Notes: generated by a model not told the origin, from the letters alone. DNA of 64,000 nt from Aeromicrobium yanjiei (GCF_009649075.1 NZ_CP045737.1:1736001-1800000); one strand, 5' to 3'; numbered from the stretch's first letter, positions 12,383 to 22,065 are shown. Program-made: numbers and translations.

Positions 12383-12428
12383 GGGAACTCCAGCCGGCGG
12401 CGGGCTCGCCTGGGCCTCGGGGGTTCCC
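12383..12428 (-). other. GC-rich inverted repeat in the metH leader
   Basis: Arms GGGAAC (12383-12388) and GTTCCC (12423-12428) enclose a 34-nt GC-rich segment that has further self-complementarity. It lies 37 bp upstream of the metH start and could be an attenuator or just leader structure. It does not match a riboswitch consensus I know. Confidence 0.4.
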
Positions 12429-12508
12429 GAACTACCCGTCCATTGTCGCATGATCGGCAAGTGCTGGGGGGCACCCGACACCACGTGGACACGGCCGTCC
12501 CCGTGACG

Positions 12509-13192
12509 TCAGCCGGGGAGGCGCCTCGCGAGCTGCAGGTTGCGGATCAGCTCGTCGCGGGTCTGGCCGTCAACGATGTGGCGCCACATCGGCGTGCCGG
12601 GAGCGCTGCGCCACGACTCGCTCAACGGGCTGTTGTCGACGGCGTCGAAGCCGAGCTCGTCATAGAGGCCGGTGATGAGCCGGACCGCCTCCGGATGGTC
12701 GCTGGAGACCACGAGCGCCTTCCGGTCGGGGGCGCCCGCGCGCCTGGCCAGCCGGATGATGCCGGGCAGCCGGTCGGCAGGCACGCGGATCTCGTGGCGT
12801 GCGTGAAACTGTACGTGCGAGAACGCCTTGACGAGCTTGGCACCCGGCAGCTGCTCCTGGCGCAGCTCGTGGATCGTCCTCGCACCGGAGTCGACCTCCG
12901 GGAAGTGCCCGTCACGCCACACCATGTAGTTGTTGTTGTCGATCACGACCTTGCCGGCGAGCTCGTCGACGGGGAGCCGGTCTTCCGGGGCGTACGGGAA
13001 GGCGACGTCGGCCGCCGCGGCGGCCTCTGCGACCGACGCCGCGCGTGCGTGCGGGCCGAGCCGCTCGACCAGGTCCTTGAGCGTCGCAGGCCCGCGCGAG
13101 TTGGCGATGACGACGTCATGTCCCACCTCGATCACGGCCCGGGCCAGCGTGGACCCGACCTGGCCCGCACCGAGTATGCCGATGGTCGTCAT
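12509..13192 (-). CDS. NADPH-dependent F420 reductase-like dinucleotide-binding oxidoreductase
   Basis: A 227-residue protein with an N-terminal Rossmann fold, GILGAGQVGSTLARAVIEVGH, followed by VIANSRG, which suggests NADP(H). It resembles the short F420-dependent NADP reductase/NAD-binding group: a conserved VIDNNNYMVWRDGHFPEVD segment and a mixed C-terminal half. A GGGGGG tract about eight bases upstream could serve as ribosome-binding site for the ATG at 13192. It lies between metH (same strand, downstream) and a divergent HAD gene. The electron acceptor is not determinable; F420 use is only a family possibility. Confidence 0.8.
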   Translation of the reverse strand: MTTIGILGAGQVGSTLARAVIEVGHDVVIANSRGPATLKDLVERLGPHARAASVAEAAAAADVAFPYAPEDRLPVDELAGKVVIDNNNYMVWRDGHFPEVDSGARTIHELRQEQLPGAKLVKAFSHVQFHARHEIRVPADRLPGIIRLARRAGAPDRKALVVSSDHPEAVRLITGLYDELGFDAVDNSPLSESWRSAPGTPMWRHIVDGQTRDELIRNLQLARRLPG

Positions 13193-13319
13193 GTCTGTTG
13201 CCCCCCAGTTGTGCGCCGTCCGGTTGCGCGCCGTCCGGCGTCAGCCACGAACCTATGGGCGTCACGGGCGGCGGACCAGTGCCCTGGCAGACCGGGGGAC
13301 CGCCAGGTCACCGGTCCAC

Positions 13320-13325
13320 TACCGT
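13320..13325 (+). promoter_or_regulatory. -10 box of leaderless HAD gene promoter
   Basis: TACCGT, seven bases before the GTG at 13333. This supports that start over an in-frame extension upstream. Confidence 0.55.
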
Positions 13326-13332
13326 GGGGCCG

Positions 13333-13974
13333 GTGACTTCCTACGCCGCCGTCCTGTGGGACCTCGACGGCACGATCGTCGACACCGAGCCGCTCTGGAT
13401 GGCCGCCGAGCAGGAGCTCGCCGAGGCCCACGGCAAGATCTGGACCGAGGAGGACGCCCTCCAGCTGGTGGGCAACTCGCTCATCGCGTCGGGGGAGTAC
13501 ATCCGCACGGCGCTCGAGATCGACATGACACCTGAGCAGATCGTCGACCACCTCGTGGCGAGCCTGGCGACGTCACTGCGTGGCAACGTCGTCTGGCGGC
13601 CCGGTGCACGGGAGCTCATCGAGGCGCTCGACGCCCAGGGCGTGCCGCAGGCGCTGGTGACGATGTCGTACGTCCAGATCGCCGAGCCGATCGCCGAGGT
13701 CCTGCCGTTCGCCGCGGTCGTCACCGGCGACGCGGTCACCCGTCCCAAGCCGTTCCCGGACCCGTACCTGCGGGCCGCCGAGCTGCTCGGCGTGGACGCC
13801 TCGGACTGTCTGGCGATCGAGGACTCCGCCACCGGGGCCGCGTCGGCGACGGCAGCCGGCTGCGACGTGCTCGCCGTCCCCCACTACGTCCACGTGCCGG
13901 TGGCCGACCGGCGGGTGCAGGTCCCGACCCTCGCCGGCCTCACCCCAGCGGACCTCGACGGCCTCTTCGGCTGA
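13333..13974 (+). CDS. HAD-superfamily phosphatase/phosphomutase-like hydrolase
   Basis: A 213-residue cytosolic HAD hydrolase of the subfamily IA (beta-phosphoglucomutase/phosphoglycolate phosphatase-like) type. Motif I is WDLDGTIVDTEPLW (nucleophile Asp and acid/base Asp), motif II VTMSY, motif III Lys in VTRPKPFPDPY, and motif IV IEDSATGAAS. A helical cap domain occupies about residues 20-85. The GTG at 13333 begins MTSYAAVLWDLDGT, usual for the family, and is preceded by a leaderless-type -10 box. The phosphorylated substrate is unknown. It is followed after 34 bp by the site-2 protease gene. Confidence 0.9.
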   Translation: MTSYAAVLWDLDGTIVDTEPLWMAAEQELAEAHGKIWTEEDALQLVGNSLIASGEYIRTALEIDMTPEQIVDHLVASLATSLRGNVVWRPGARELIEALDAQGVPQALVTMSYVQIAEPIAEVLPFAAVVTGDAVTRPKPFPDPYLRAAELLGVDASDCLAIEDSATGAASATAAGCDVLAVPHYVHVPVADRRVQVPTLAGLTPADLDGLFG

Positions 13975-13996
13975 GCGGCCACTGCGCCGCGCCCGT

Positions 13997-14002
13997 TACG
14001 TT
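13997..14002 (+). promoter_or_regulatory. -10 box of leaderless site-2 protease promoter
   Basis: TACGTT, six bases before the GTG at 14009. This favours the second of two adjacent GTG codons as start. Confidence 0.55.
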
Positions 14003-14008
14003 GGGGTG

Positions 14009-14947
14009 GTGAGCTCACCCCAGCACCCCGGCACGTGGCGGATCGGTCGCGTCGCCGGCGTCGACGTGCTCATCAAGCCGTCGCTGCTGGTCATGGGCGC
14101 CGCGCTCGTCGTGGTGTTCGCGCCCCGCTACGAGGACCGCTCCGACACCAGCCCCTACCTCCTGGCCGCGGTGTTCGTCGTGGCGCTCTACGTCTCGGTG
14201 CTCATCCACGAGATCGCGCACGTCCTGGTCGCCCGGGCCTATCGGATGCAGGTCGACTCGGTCACCCTGCACCTGCTCGGCGGCGAGACCCTCATCGCGG
14301 GGGAGAGCCGCACCCCCGGGCAGGAGCTGGCGACGTCGATCGCCGGGCCCCTCGCATCGCTCGGCATCGCGCTCGGGGCGTTCGCCGTCTCCGGCTCGAT
14401 GGAGATCAGCACGACGTCCGACATCATCTGGTCGATCGCGTACGTGAACCTGATCGTCGCGGCCTTCAACATGCTGCCGGGCCTGCCCCTCGACGGCGGA
14501 CGCGTGTTCCGGGCGATCATCTGGAAGGTCACCGGCGACGAGGAGCGCGGCATCCGGATCGCGGCGTGGATCGGGCGCCTGGCTGCCGTCGGGCTGGTCG
14601 GGGCCACCCTCGTGCTCGCGGGGGACGACGCCCGGGACACCACGATCAACGTGCTCATCGCCGCGTTCGTGGCGTTCTTCCTGTGGCAGGGCGCCGGGGA
14701 CGCCCTCCGCAACGCGGGACACGCCGCCCGCGTCGACCGGTTGGTCGCGCGCGAGATAGGGTTCCCCGGCGCGACCCCTCCGCCCAACGCCGCGGCGTTG
14801 TCGGCGGATCTCCGTGGTCCCGACCTGCTGCGCGCGATGGCCGCGCGGCCGGCCGAGGCCTATGCCCTGACCGAAGCCGACGGAAGCGTGTTCGGTGTCC
14901 TCACCTCACGCGCCGTCGACGAAGCCTATAGAGCGAGCCGCCGATGA
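14009..14947 (+). CDS. M50 family site-2 intramembrane metalloprotease
   Basis: A zinc protease that cuts substrates inside the membrane, 312 residues. The active site HEIAH lies in the third hydrophobic segment (SVLIHEIAHVLVA, near residue 68). The third metal ligand is in NMLPGLPLDGGRVF near residue 157. Several further membrane helices follow, and a roughly 90-residue soluble tail resembles half of a CBS domain. The short form without a PDZ domain is common in actinobacteria next to trmI/arc. Its stop overlaps the trmI start by four bases (ATGA), so the two are co-transcribed. Of two adjacent GTG codons the second fits the promoter spacing. The substrate is unknown. Confidence 0.92.
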   Translation: MSSPQHPGTWRIGRVAGVDVLIKPSLLVMGAALVVVFAPRYEDRSDTSPYLLAAVFVVALYVSVLIHEIAHVLVARAYRMQVDSVTLHLLGGETLIAGESRTPGQELATSIAGPLASLGIALGAFAVSGSMEISTTSDIIWSIAYVNLIVAAFNMLPGLPLDGGRVFRAIIWKVTGDEERGIRIAAWIGRLAAVGLVGATLVLAGDDARDTTINVLIAAFVAFFLWQGAGDALRNAGHAARVDRLVAREIGFPGATPPPNAAALSADLRGPDLLRAMAARPAEAYALTEADGSVFGVLTSRAVDEAYRASRR

Positions 14948-15834
14948 CCTCCTTCACCCGCAGTGGACCCCTTCTCGAGGGGGAATGGGTGCGACTGACC
15001 GACCCCAAGGGCCGCAAGCACAACGTGCAGCTCGAGGCCGGTCGTGAGTTCTCGACCAAGAAGGGCCAGATCAAGCACGACGACATGATCGGCCAGCCCG
15101 AGGGCATCGTGATCCAGTCGTCGATGGAGTTCCCCTACCAGGTCTTCCGTCCGCTGCTGTTCGAGTACGTCGTGTCGATGCCGCGCGGTGCGGCGATCAT
15201 CTATCCCAAGGACGCCGCGCAGATCGTGGCCCAGGCCGACATCTACCCGGGCGCCCGGGTCGTCGAGGCGGGTGCCGGCTCCGGCAGCCTCACCGCGTAC
15301 CTCCTGCGCGCGATCGGGCCCACCGGCACGCTCGGCTCGTACGAGCTGCGCGAGGAGTTCGCCGAGAACGTCACCAAGAACGTGCACCAGGTCGCCGGCA
15401 CGGACCTGCCCGGCTGGACGCTGACGGTCGGTGACGTCCGCTCGTGCATCACCGAGACCGAGATCGACCGCCTGATCCTCGACATGGTCGACCCGTGGAC
15501 GTGCATCCCGCTCGCGTCCGAGCGTCTGGTGCCCGGCGGCATCGTCTGCGCGTACGTCGCGACGACCACCCAGCTGTCGCTGTTCGTGGAGACGGTGCGC
15601 GCCGACGGCGGCTTCACCGAGCCGCGCGCGTGGGAGACGCTGGAGCGGGACTGGCACCTCGAGGGCCTCGCGGTCCGTCCGCAGCACAAGATGAACGGCC
15701 ACACCGCCTTCCTGGTGACCGCGCGCCGCATGGCTCCGGGCTTCCGTTCGATGGGCACGTCGCGTCGTCCCGCACCCGGTGCGTACGGGCCGGACTACAA
15801 GGGACCCCGTCCCGCCGGCCTCGACGAGGAGTAG
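14944..15834 (+). CDS. trmI: tRNA (adenine-N1)-methyltransferase TrmI
   Basis: Methylates A58 in the T-loop of tRNAs using SAM (TrmI/Gcd14 family); forms a tetramer in bacteria. At 296 residues the length is normal. An N-terminal beta domain ([20 protein letters not shown]) is followed by the Rossmann methyltransferase core: motif [21 protein letters not shown] near residue 100 and SYELREEF with the ribose-binding Glu. The C-terminal tail ([23 protein letters not shown]) is proline-rich and probably flexible. It overlaps the site-2 protease gene by four bases and is followed after 106 bp by arc, the same order as Rv2118c/Rv2115c in mycobacteria. Confidence 0.95.
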   Translation: MTSFTRSGPLLEGEWVRLTDPKGRKHNVQLEAGREFSTKKGQIKHDDMIGQPEGIVIQSSMEFPYQVFRPLLFEYVVSMPRGAAIIYPKDAAQIVAQADIYPGARVVEAGAGSGSLTAYLLRAIGPTGTLGSYELREEFAENVTKNVHQVAGTDLPGWTLTVGDVRSCITETEIDRLILDMVDPWTCIPLASERLVPGGIVCAYVATTTQLSLFVETVRADGGFTEPRAWETLERDWHLEGLAVRPQHKMNGHTAFLVTARRMAPGFRSMGTSRRPAPGAYGPDYKGPRPAGLDEE

Positions 15835-15940
15835 CACCTCGTCGTGCCCTCCGCCGCACCACGCCCGGCCATGTCTGCGAGATGGCCGTGCATCCGTGGT
15901 GACGGCGGGTAGGGTCGTGCGTACGAGCAGGAGGTGTCTG

Positions 15941-17677
15941 ATGAGTGAGAACGAGCACACCGGCATGAGTGGTCCGGCGCGCGGGTCCGAGCAGGAGGCC
16001 GCCTACTTGCGGGCCGAGGTCGAGCATCTGCGCCGCCGTCTCGGCACTCAGCGCTCGACCGACTCGCGGCTCTCCGAGCTCGAGGCCAAGCTGGCCGCCA
16101 CGAGCGGCCAGAACGAGCGGCTCACCGTGACCCTTCGCGAGGCCCGCGACCAGATCGTGACGCTCAAGGAAGAGGTCGACCGGCTGGCCCAGCCCCCGAC
16201 CGGCTTCGGCACGTTCCTGCAGCGCAACGACGACGAGTCGGTCGACGTGTTCACCGGCGGACGCAAGCTGCGGGTCACCGTGAGCCCGTCGGTCGACAAG
16301 GACGCCCTGCGCAAGGGCCAGGAAGTCATCCTGAACGAGGCGATGAACGTCGTCACGGCCCTGGACTTCGAGCAGACCGGCGAGGTCGTCTCGCTCAAGG
16401 AGATCCTCGCCGACGGGGAGCGCGCCCTGGTGATGGGCAATGCCGACGAGGAGCGGGTCGTGCGTCTGGCCGAGCCGCTGCTCGGCCTGAAGATCCGCCC
16501 CGGCGACTCGCTGCTGCTCGACAGCCGCTCGGGCTACGTCTACGAGCGCGTCCCGAAGTCCGAGGTCGAGGAGCTCGTCCTCGAGGAGGTGCCCGACATC
16601 GACTACGAGTCGATCGGCGGGCTGCGTGGCCAGATCGAGTCGATCCGTGACGCGGTCGAGCTGCCCTACCTGCACCCCGACATCTTCATCGAGCACGAGC
16701 TCAAGCCGCCCAAGGGCGTGCTGCTCTACGGCCCTCCCGGCTGCGGCAAGACCATGATCGCCAAGGCGGTCGCGGCGTCCCTGGCCAAGAAGGTCTCGGA
16801 GAAGACGGGGGAGGAGGGACGTTCGTTCTTCCTCAACATCAAGGGCCCCGAGCTGCTCAACAAGTACGTCGGCGAGACCGAGCGGCACATCCGCCTGGTG
16901 TTCCAGCGGGCCCGCGAGAAGGCCAGTGAGGGCACCCCGGTCATCGTGTTCTTCGACGAGATGGACTCGCTGTTCCGCACCCGCGGCTCGGGCGTCTCCT
17001 CCGACGTCGAGAACACCATCGTCCCGCAGCTGCTGAGCGAGATCGACGGCGTCGAGGGTCTCGAGAACGTCCTGGTGATCGGTGCGTCCAACCGCGAGGA
17101 CATGATCGACCCGGCGATCCTGCGTCCCGGGCGCCTGGACGTGAAGATCAAGATCGAGCGCCCCGACGCCGAGTCGGCCCGCGACATCTTCAGCAAGTAC
17201 CTCACCGCGGGTCTGCCGCTGCACGCCGACGACCTGGCCGAGTGGGGCGGCAACCGGCAGGACACCGTCGACGGGATGATCCAGCGCACGGTCGAGCGCA
17301 TGTACACCGAGTCCGAGGACAACCAGTTCCTCGAGGTCACCTACGCCAACGGTGACAAGGAGGTCCTGTACTTCAAGGACTTCAACTCCGGCGCCATGAT
17401 CCAGAACATCGTCGACCGCGCCAAGAAGATGGCCATCAAGGATCTCCTCGAGCACGGTCAGCGCGGGCTGCGGGTGCAGCACATGCTCCAGGCGTGCCTC
17501 GATGAGTTCAAGGAGAACGAGGACCTGCCCAACACGACCAACCCCGACGACTGGGCGCGGATCTCGGGCAAGAAGGGTGAGCGCATCGTGTTCATCCGCA
17601 CCCTGATCTCCGGCAAGAGCGGCAACGAGCCGGGTCGGTCGATCGACACGGTCGCCAACACCGGCCAGTACCTCTGA
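15941..17677 (+). CDS. arc: Proteasome-associated AAA ATPase ARC/Mpa
   Basis: Hexameric unfoldase that recognises pupylated proteins and feeds them into the 20S proteasome. The 578-residue protein has an N-terminal coiled coil (about residues 20-85, heptads such as [11 protein letters not shown]) that binds Pup, two OB folds, then the AAA domain: Walker A GPPGCGKT near residue 264, Walker [13 protein letters not shown] near 340, and the [19 protein letters not shown] arginine-finger region. It ends in GQYL, the C-terminal tripeptide that docks into PrcA rings. The ATG at 15941 is set by AGGAGG six bases upstream. A GNAT gene follows after seven bases. Confidence 0.98.
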   Translation: MSENEHTGMSGPARGSEQEAAYLRAEVEHLRRRLGTQRSTDSRLSELEAKLAATSGQNERLTVTLREARDQIVTLKEEVDRLAQPPTGFGTFLQRNDDESVDVFTGGRKLRVTVSPSVDKDALRKGQEVILNEAMNVVTALDFEQTGEVVSLKEILADGERALVMGNADEERVVRLAEPLLGLKIRPGDSLLLDSRSGYVYERVPKSEVEELVLEEVPDIDYESIGGLRGQIESIRDAVELPYLHPDIFIEHELKPPKGVLLYGPPGCGKTMIAKAVAASLAKKVSEKTGEEGRSFFLNIKGPELLNKYVGETERHIRLVFQRAREKASEGTPVIVFFDEMDSLFRTRGSGVSSDVENTIVPQLLSEIDGVEGLENVLVIGASNREDMIDPAILRPGRLDVKIKIERPDAESARDIFSKYLTAGLPLHADDLAEWGGNRQDTVDGMIQRTVERMYTESEDNQFLEVTYANGDKEVLYFKDFNSGAMIQNIVDRAKKMAIKDLLEHGQRGLRVQHMLQACLDEFKENEDLPNTTNPDDWARISGKKGERIVFIRTLISGKSGNEPGRSIDTVANTGQYL

Positions 17678-17684
17678 CACCTCG

Positions 17685-18167
17685 ATGGAGCACGCCCTGA
17701 CGCACGATCTTCGCGTCGTCTCGTACGCCACGGACGACGCCCAGCAGCTCACGGCCGAGGTCCAGGCGGAGTACGGACGACGCTACGGCGGCGACGGCGA
17801 CATCTCGCCGATCGACGTCCATCAGTTCGACCCGCCCGGCGGACACTTCGTGATGATCTACGTCGACGACGTGCCGGCCGCGATGGGTGGCTGGCGCCGC
17901 GGTGGACCCGCAGGGGAGTCCGACGGCGAGATCAAGCGCATGTACGTCCGTCCCGTGTACGCCCGCCGGGGCCTCGCCCGGGCGATCCTGGCCGAGCTCG
18001 AGCGGTCGGCCGCTGCCGCCGGCATCACCCGACTGGTGCTGGAGACCGGGCTGGCGCAGCCCGAGGCCATCGCGCTCTACCACTCCTCGGGGTACGTCGA
18101 GGTGCCCAAGTTCGGCTTCTACCGCGACTACGACGACAGCGTCCACCTCGGCAAGCAGATCGCCTGA
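17685..18167 (+). CDS. GNAT family N-acetyltransferase
   Basis: A 160-residue acetyl-CoA-dependent acetyltransferase. The core is VMIYVDDVPAAMGGWRR, then EIKRMYVRPVYARRGLARAIL carrying the R/Q-x-x-G-x-G/A pyrophosphate loop near residue 105, and ETGLAQPEAIALYHSSGY, the usual C-terminal arm. It starts seven bases after the arc stop with no good ribosome-binding site, suggesting translation coupled to arc. The acyl acceptor could be a small molecule or a protein amine. The gene is convergent with the EamA transporter (4 bp gap). Confidence 0.9.
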   Translation: MEHALTHDLRVVSYATDDAQQLTAEVQAEYGRRYGGDGDISPIDVHQFDPPGGHFVMIYVDDVPAAMGGWRRGGPAGESDGEIKRMYVRPVYARRGLARAILAELERSAAAAGITRLVLETGLAQPEAIALYHSSGYVEVPKFGFYRDYDDSVHLGKQIA

Positions 18168-18171
18168 CGTC

Positions 18172-19068
18172 TCACGCGCGCACGTCAGCCGTGGCGGCCG
18201 CGGGGGAGCGGAGCGCGAGCGCGACCCCCAACGCGCTGACGCCGAGGCCGACGAGCCCGAGCGGGGTGACCCGGTCGCCGAACATCAGCGCGGCCCACAG
18301 CATCGTGGTGGGCGGGGTGAGGTAGAGCCACGTGCTGGCGCGGGTGGCTCCCTGGGTGCGCGTGACGTACAGGTAGGAGCCGTAGCCGCCGAAGCTCGAG
18401 AGCACGACGACCCAGGCCACGGCCGTCCAGAACCCACCGGTCGTCGGCACGGTGGCGGAGCCGTCGACGACCGCCAGCAGCCAGAAGCCGACCGCGCCCG
18501 TGAGCGTCTGGATCGTCAGGGACAGCAGCACGGACTCCGACGGCTGCCACCGCTGCTGCAGCACCGTGGCGGACGACAGCGCCAGCATCCCGCCGACCGG
18601 CAGCAGGTAGACCCACCACGCGACGTCGCCGGACGACAGGTCGCCGCCGACGACCAGCAGGACCCCCGCCAGGCCCAGGCCGAGCCCGCCCAGCTGCGCC
18701 CCACGAGCGCGCTCGCCCAGCACCGCGGCGGCCAGGGCGACCACCACGAGCGGCTGCAGCGACGCGATCAGCGCGGTGGTGCCTGCCGTCGCACCGAGGG
18801 CCACGCCACCGACGACCAGGCCGAGATAGGCGACCTGGGCGAGCGACCCCAGCAGCACCTGGCGGCGGACGACGTCGCGCTCGAACCGCTCGCGACGCCA
18901 CACGCACACCGCGACCAGGATCGCTGCGGCCACCAGGTAGCGCCAGGCGAGCAGGGTGGCGGCGGGCGCCTCGCGGGTGCCGAGCTCGGCTCCGATGAAT
19001 CCCGAGCTCCACAGCACCACCAGCGCAAGGGACGGGGCGAGGCTCGCACGCAGCGGGGGGATGGACAT
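18172..19068 (-). CDS. EamA/DMT superfamily transporter
   Basis: A 298-residue inner-membrane protein with ten hydrophobic segments arranged as two EamA repeats, the layout of RhaT/YdcZ-type drug/metabolite exporters. Motifs include LVVLWSSGFIGAELG at the N-terminus and the conserved WRYLVAAAILVAV region; the second repeat has SFGGYGSYLYVTRTQGATRAS. It is divergent from a TetR regulator; the 59-bp gap holds a palindrome, so the pair is probably a regulator and its efflux target. The cargo is unknown. The genes are arranged as an insertion between arc-GNAT and dop. Confidence 0.92.
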   Translation of the reverse strand: MSIPPLRASLAPSLALVVLWSSGFIGAELGTREAPAATLLAWRYLVAAAILVAVCVWRRERFERDVVRRQVLLGSLAQVAYLGLVVGGVALGATAGTTALIASLQPLVVVALAAAVLGERARGAQLGGLGLGLAGVLLVVGGDLSSGDVAWWVYLLPVGGMLALSSATVLQQRWQPSESVLLSLTIQTLTGAVGFWLLAVVDGSATVPTTGGFWTAVAWVVVLSSFGGYGSYLYVTRTQGATRASTWLYLTPPTTMLWAALMFGDRVTPLGLVGLGVSALGVALALRSPAAATADVRA

Positions 19069-19083
19069 GTGCCCCAGATAACC

Positions 19084-19097
19084 ATACCGTTCGGTAT
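19084..19097. promoter_or_regulatory. TetR-type operator between EamA and tetR genes
   Basis: ATACCGTTCGGTAT, a perfect inverted repeat of six-base arms around TT, in the divergent gap. It is a typical target for the neighbouring TetR protein and would overlap the promoters of both genes. Confidence 0.75.
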
Positions 19098-19127
19098 ACC
19101 CGCAGTGTAGATTCCGGAGGATCTCCC

Positions 19128-19742
19128 ATGACGACCGTCCTCGAGCCCCGCATGACCCCGACGGCGGTGCGCATCCTGCGCACCGCGTCCGAGCTGTTCT
19201 ACGACCACGGCATCCGTGCCGTCGGCGTCGAGCGCATCGCGGAGGAGGCCGGGACGACGAAGAAGACGATCTATGACCGGTTCGGGTCCAAGGACGGACT
19301 GATCAACGCCTATCTGTGTGAGCGTCGCGACCGCTGGCGCGCGTACGTCACGACCTATGTCGACGAGCACCACCCCGAGCCGGGTCCCGCGCGGGTGCTC
19401 GCAGTTCTCGACGCGCTCGAGGGATGGCTGGCGCAGAGCTCGCGCGGGTGCGGCTTCGTCAACGCCTACGCCGAGCTGGCCGGCACCGGGCACCCGGCCC
19501 TGCCGGTCATCGCCGAGGAGAAGGGCTGGACCCGCGACTACTACGTCCGGCTGCTCACCGAGCTCGACGTGCCTGAGGCGGGACGACGGGGCCGTGAGCT
19601 CGCGCTGGTGCAGGAGGGCGCCACCGTGCAGCTGACCGCCGGCTCCCAGCCCGAGGCCCTGGCCGACGCGCGCTCGCTCGCGACGCGCCTGGTCGCCGCG
19701 GGCCTCACAGCGCGTGACTCCACCGCCGGGACCGTAGGCTGA
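19128..19742 (+). CDS. TetR/AcrR family transcriptional regulator
   Basis: A 204-residue ligand-responsive repressor. The N-terminal helix-turn-helix (about residues 10-57) reads [19 protein letters not shown], then [20 protein letters not shown], a classic TetR recognition helix. The rest is the variable ligand-binding/dimerisation domain. The ATG at 19128 has a GGAGGA ribosome-binding site six bases upstream. The operator palindrome 30 bp upstream suggests autoregulation and control of the divergent EamA transporter. The last codons contain the dop promoter box (TAGGCT), so readthrough may also reach dop. Confidence 0.93.
   Translation: MTTVLEPRMTPTAVRILRTASELFYDHGIRAVGVERIAEEAGTTKKTIYDRFGSKDGLINAYLCERRDRWRAYVTTYVDEHHPEPGPARVLAVLDALEGWLAQSSRGCGFVNAYAELAGTGHPALPVIAEEKGWTRDYYVRLLTELDVPEAGRRGRELALVQEGATVQLTAGSQPEALADARSLATRLVAAGLTARDSTAGTVG
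19735..19740 (+). promoter_or_regulatory. -10 box of leaderless dop promoter inside the tetR 3' end
   Basis: TAGGCT overlaps the last codons of tetR and is six bases before the dop ATG at 19747. This gives dop its own start despite the upstream insertion. Confidence 0.6.
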
Positions 19743-19746
19743 CGCC

Positions 19747-21249
19747 ATGACTGTTCGTCGCGTCCAGGGCAGCGAGGTCGAGTACGGCATCGCCGTGCAG
19801 GGCCAGCCCCACGCCAATCCCATGGTGGCGTCGACGCACGTCGTCAACGCGTACGCCGCAGCGCACGGCCTGACCCGCCGCGCGCGGTGGGACTTCGAGG
19901 AGGAGAGCCCGCTGCGGGACGCACGGGGGTTCGACCTGAGCCGGGCCGCCGCCGACCCGTCGCAGCTCACCGACGAGGACATGGGCCTGGCCAACATCAT
20001 CTTGACCAACGGCGCCCGGCTGTACGTGGACCACGCGCACCCGGAGTACTCGAGCCCCGAGGTCACCAACCCGCTCGACGTCGTCCGGTGGGAGAAGGCG
20101 GGCGAGAACGTCATGCGCCTCGGCGCCGACCTGGCCGGTCAGATCCCCAACGCCGCACCGATCGTCCTGTACAAGAACAACGTCGACAACAAGGGCGCGT
20201 CCTACGGCTCGCACGAGAACTACCTCATGCGACGTGACGTGCCGTTCGACCAGATCGTCGAGCACCTGACCCCGTTCTTCGTCTCCCGCCAGGTGTTCAC
20301 CGGCGCCGGTCGAGTGGGACAGCGGCAGGACGGCAGCGTCCACGCGTTCCAGATCAGCCAGCGCGCCGACTACTTCGAGGTGGGCGTCGGTCTCGAGACG
20401 ACCCTCAAGCGTCCGATCATCAACACCCGGGACGAGCCGCACGCGGATCCCAAGAAGTACCGGCGCCTGCACGTCATCATCGGCGACGCCAACTGCTCCG
20501 AGACCGCGATCTACCTCAAGCACGGCACGACGTCGCTGGTGCTGGCGATGATCGAGGCCGGTTTCATCCACCGCAGCCTCGCCCTGGCGGCGCCCGTCAC
20601 GGCCGTCCATGACATCTCCCACGACCCGACGCTGACGCAGAAGGTCGAGCTGGCCGACGGGCGGACCGTCACGGCGCTGGAGCTGCAGGGGGAGTACCTC
20701 CAGCTCGCGAAGGAGTTCGTCGCGCGAGAGGGTTCCGACGAGCAGACCGACGACGTCCTTCGCCGCTGGGAGAGCGTGCTGGACCGGCTCGGCCGCGACC
20801 CCATGGAGTGCGTCCGCGAGCTCGACTGGGTCGCGAAGCTCGCCCTGCTCGAGCGCTACCGCGAGCGCGACGCGCTCGACTGGGACCACCCCAAGCTGCA
20901 CCTGGTCGACCTGCAGTACCACGACGTCCGGCTGCACAAGGGGCTGTATCACCAGCTCGTGCGCACCGGGCGCATGGACCGGCTCCTCACCGACGACCAG
21001 ATCTCGGCCGCCGTGGTCGATCCGCCGCGCGACACCCGGGCGTACTTCCGGGGCATGTGCCTGGCGAAGTTCAGCAGGGACATCGCCGCGGCGTCGTGGG
21101 ACTCGGTGATCTTCGACCTGCCCGGGCGCGACTCGCTGCAGCGGATCCCCACGATGGAGCCCCTGCGCGGGACGGCCGAGCACGTCGGCGCGCTGTTCGA
21201 GTCCAGCACGACCGCTGCCGAGCTGTTCTCAGCGATCACCGGACGCTGA
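19747..21249 (+). CDS. dop: Pup deamidase/depupylase Dop
   Basis: Carboxylate-amine ligase-fold enzyme that converts the C-terminal Gln of Pup to Glu and removes Pup from substrates. It has 500 residues, as usual. [14 protein letters not shown] near the N-terminus carries the ATP-site Glu. The Dop-specific loop lies at about residues 55-80 ([13 protein letters not shown]), absent from PafA. The nucleophilic Asp is in [11 protein letters not shown] at residue 95, the same number as in the mycobacterial enzyme. [19 protein letters not shown] is shared with PafA. Its 3' end overlaps the convergent siderophore ATPase gene by 21 bp. pup, normally adjacent, is 4.1 kb downstream. Confidence 0.97.
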   Translation: MTVRRVQGSEVEYGIAVQGQPHANPMVASTHVVNAYAAAHGLTRRARWDFEEESPLRDARGFDLSRAAADPSQLTDEDMGLANIILTNGARLYVDHAHPEYSSPEVTNPLDVVRWEKAGENVMRLGADLAGQIPNAAPIVLYKNNVDNKGASYGSHENYLMRRDVPFDQIVEHLTPFFVSRQVFTGAGRVGQRQDGSVHAFQISQRADYFEVGVGLETTLKRPIINTRDEPHADPKKYRRLHVIIGDANCSETAIYLKHGTTSLVLAMIEAGFIHRSLALAAPVTAVHDISHDPTLTQKVELADGRTVTALELQGEYLQLAKEFVAREGSDEQTDDVLRRWESVLDRLGRDPMECVRELDWVAKLALLERYRERDALDWDHPKLHLVDLQYHDVRLHKGLYHQLVRTGRMDRLLTDDQISAAVVDPPRDTRAYFRGMCLAKFSRDIAAASWDSVIFDLPGRDSLQRIPTMEPLRGTAEHVGALFESSTTAAELFSAITGR

Positions 21250-22065
21250 GACGCCGGCGCGATCGGGCGCCACGCCGTGACGTCCGATCGGCAGCATCAG
21301 CGGACGCCCCGACACGGGGTCGACGATCACGCTGCACTCGAGGCCGAACACCTCGCGCACGACGTCCTCGGTCAGCACCACGTGCGGCTCGCCCACCGCG
21401 TGCACCCGGCCACCGGCCAGGGCGATGAGCTGATCGGCGTACCGCGCCGCGAGGTTGAGGTCGTGCAGCACCATGACGATCGTGGTGCCGCGGTCGCGGT
21501 TGAGGTCGGTCAGCAGGTCGAGCACCTCGATCTGGTGGCTGACGTCGAGGAATGTCGTGGGCTCGTCGAGCAGCAGGACGTCGGTGCGCTGCGCCAGCGC
21601 CATCGCGATCCAGACCCGCTGCCGCTGGCCGCCCGACAGCTCGTCGACCGAGCGGTCCGCCAGCTCGACGGTGTCGGTCGCCTCGAGCGCCGCCGCGACC
21701 GCCTCGTCGTCCTCGGCGGACCACCGCGACATGAGCCGCTGGTGCGGGTGACGTCCGCGTCCCACGAGATCGCTCACCGTGATGCCCTCGGGCGCCAGGG
21801 GTGACTGGGGCAGCAGGCCGAGGGTCCGTGCGAGCTCCTTCGCGGGCAGCCGGTGGACCTGCTTGCCGTCGAGCAGCACCTGGCCGGCCCGCGGGACGAG
21901 CAGGCGCGACATCGAGCGCAGCAGGGTCGACTTGCCGCACGCATTGGCCCCGACGATCGCGGTGACCCGGCCCGTGGGGACCACCAGGGACAGGTCCTCG
22001 ATCACGGTGCGGTCGCGGTAGCCGAGGGTGAGGCCCTCGACCGTGAGGGTGTGGTCGGTGGTCAC
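21229..22065 (-). CDS. Iron-siderophore ABC transporter, ATP-binding subunit
   Basis: FecE/FepC-type ATPase, 278 residues, energising ferric-siderophore import. Walker A is GANACGKST near residue 39, the Q-loop lies in [13 protein letters not shown], the signature is [10 protein letters not shown], and Walker B is [12 protein letters not shown] followed by the H-loop VLHDLNL. The GTG start at 22065 overlaps the upstream permease stop by four bases (GTGA). The last 21 bases overlap the convergent dop gene. It is the final gene of a four-gene operon (binding protein, two permeases, ATPase) under a probable iron box. Confidence 0.96.
   Translation of the reverse strand: MTTDHTLTVEGLTLGYRDRTVIEDLSLVVPTGRVTAIVGANACGKSTLLRSMSRLLVPRAGQVLLDGKQVHRLPAKELARTLGLLPQSPLAPEGITVSDLVGRGRHPHQRLMSRWSAEDDEAVAAALEATDTVELADRSVDELSGGQRQRVWIAMALAQRTDVLLLDEPTTFLDVSHQIEVLDLLTDLNRDRGTTIVMVLHDLNLAARYADQLIALAGGRVHAVGEPHVVLTEDVVREVFGLECSVIVDPVSGRPLMLPIGRHGVAPDRAGVSASGDR

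Noticed and set aside
12360..12500. Possible SAH or cobalamin riboswitch upstream of metH
   Set aside because: Partial resemblance (CCGAGG, CCAGGC) does not follow the conserved order, and no GCCACTG-type B12 box is present.
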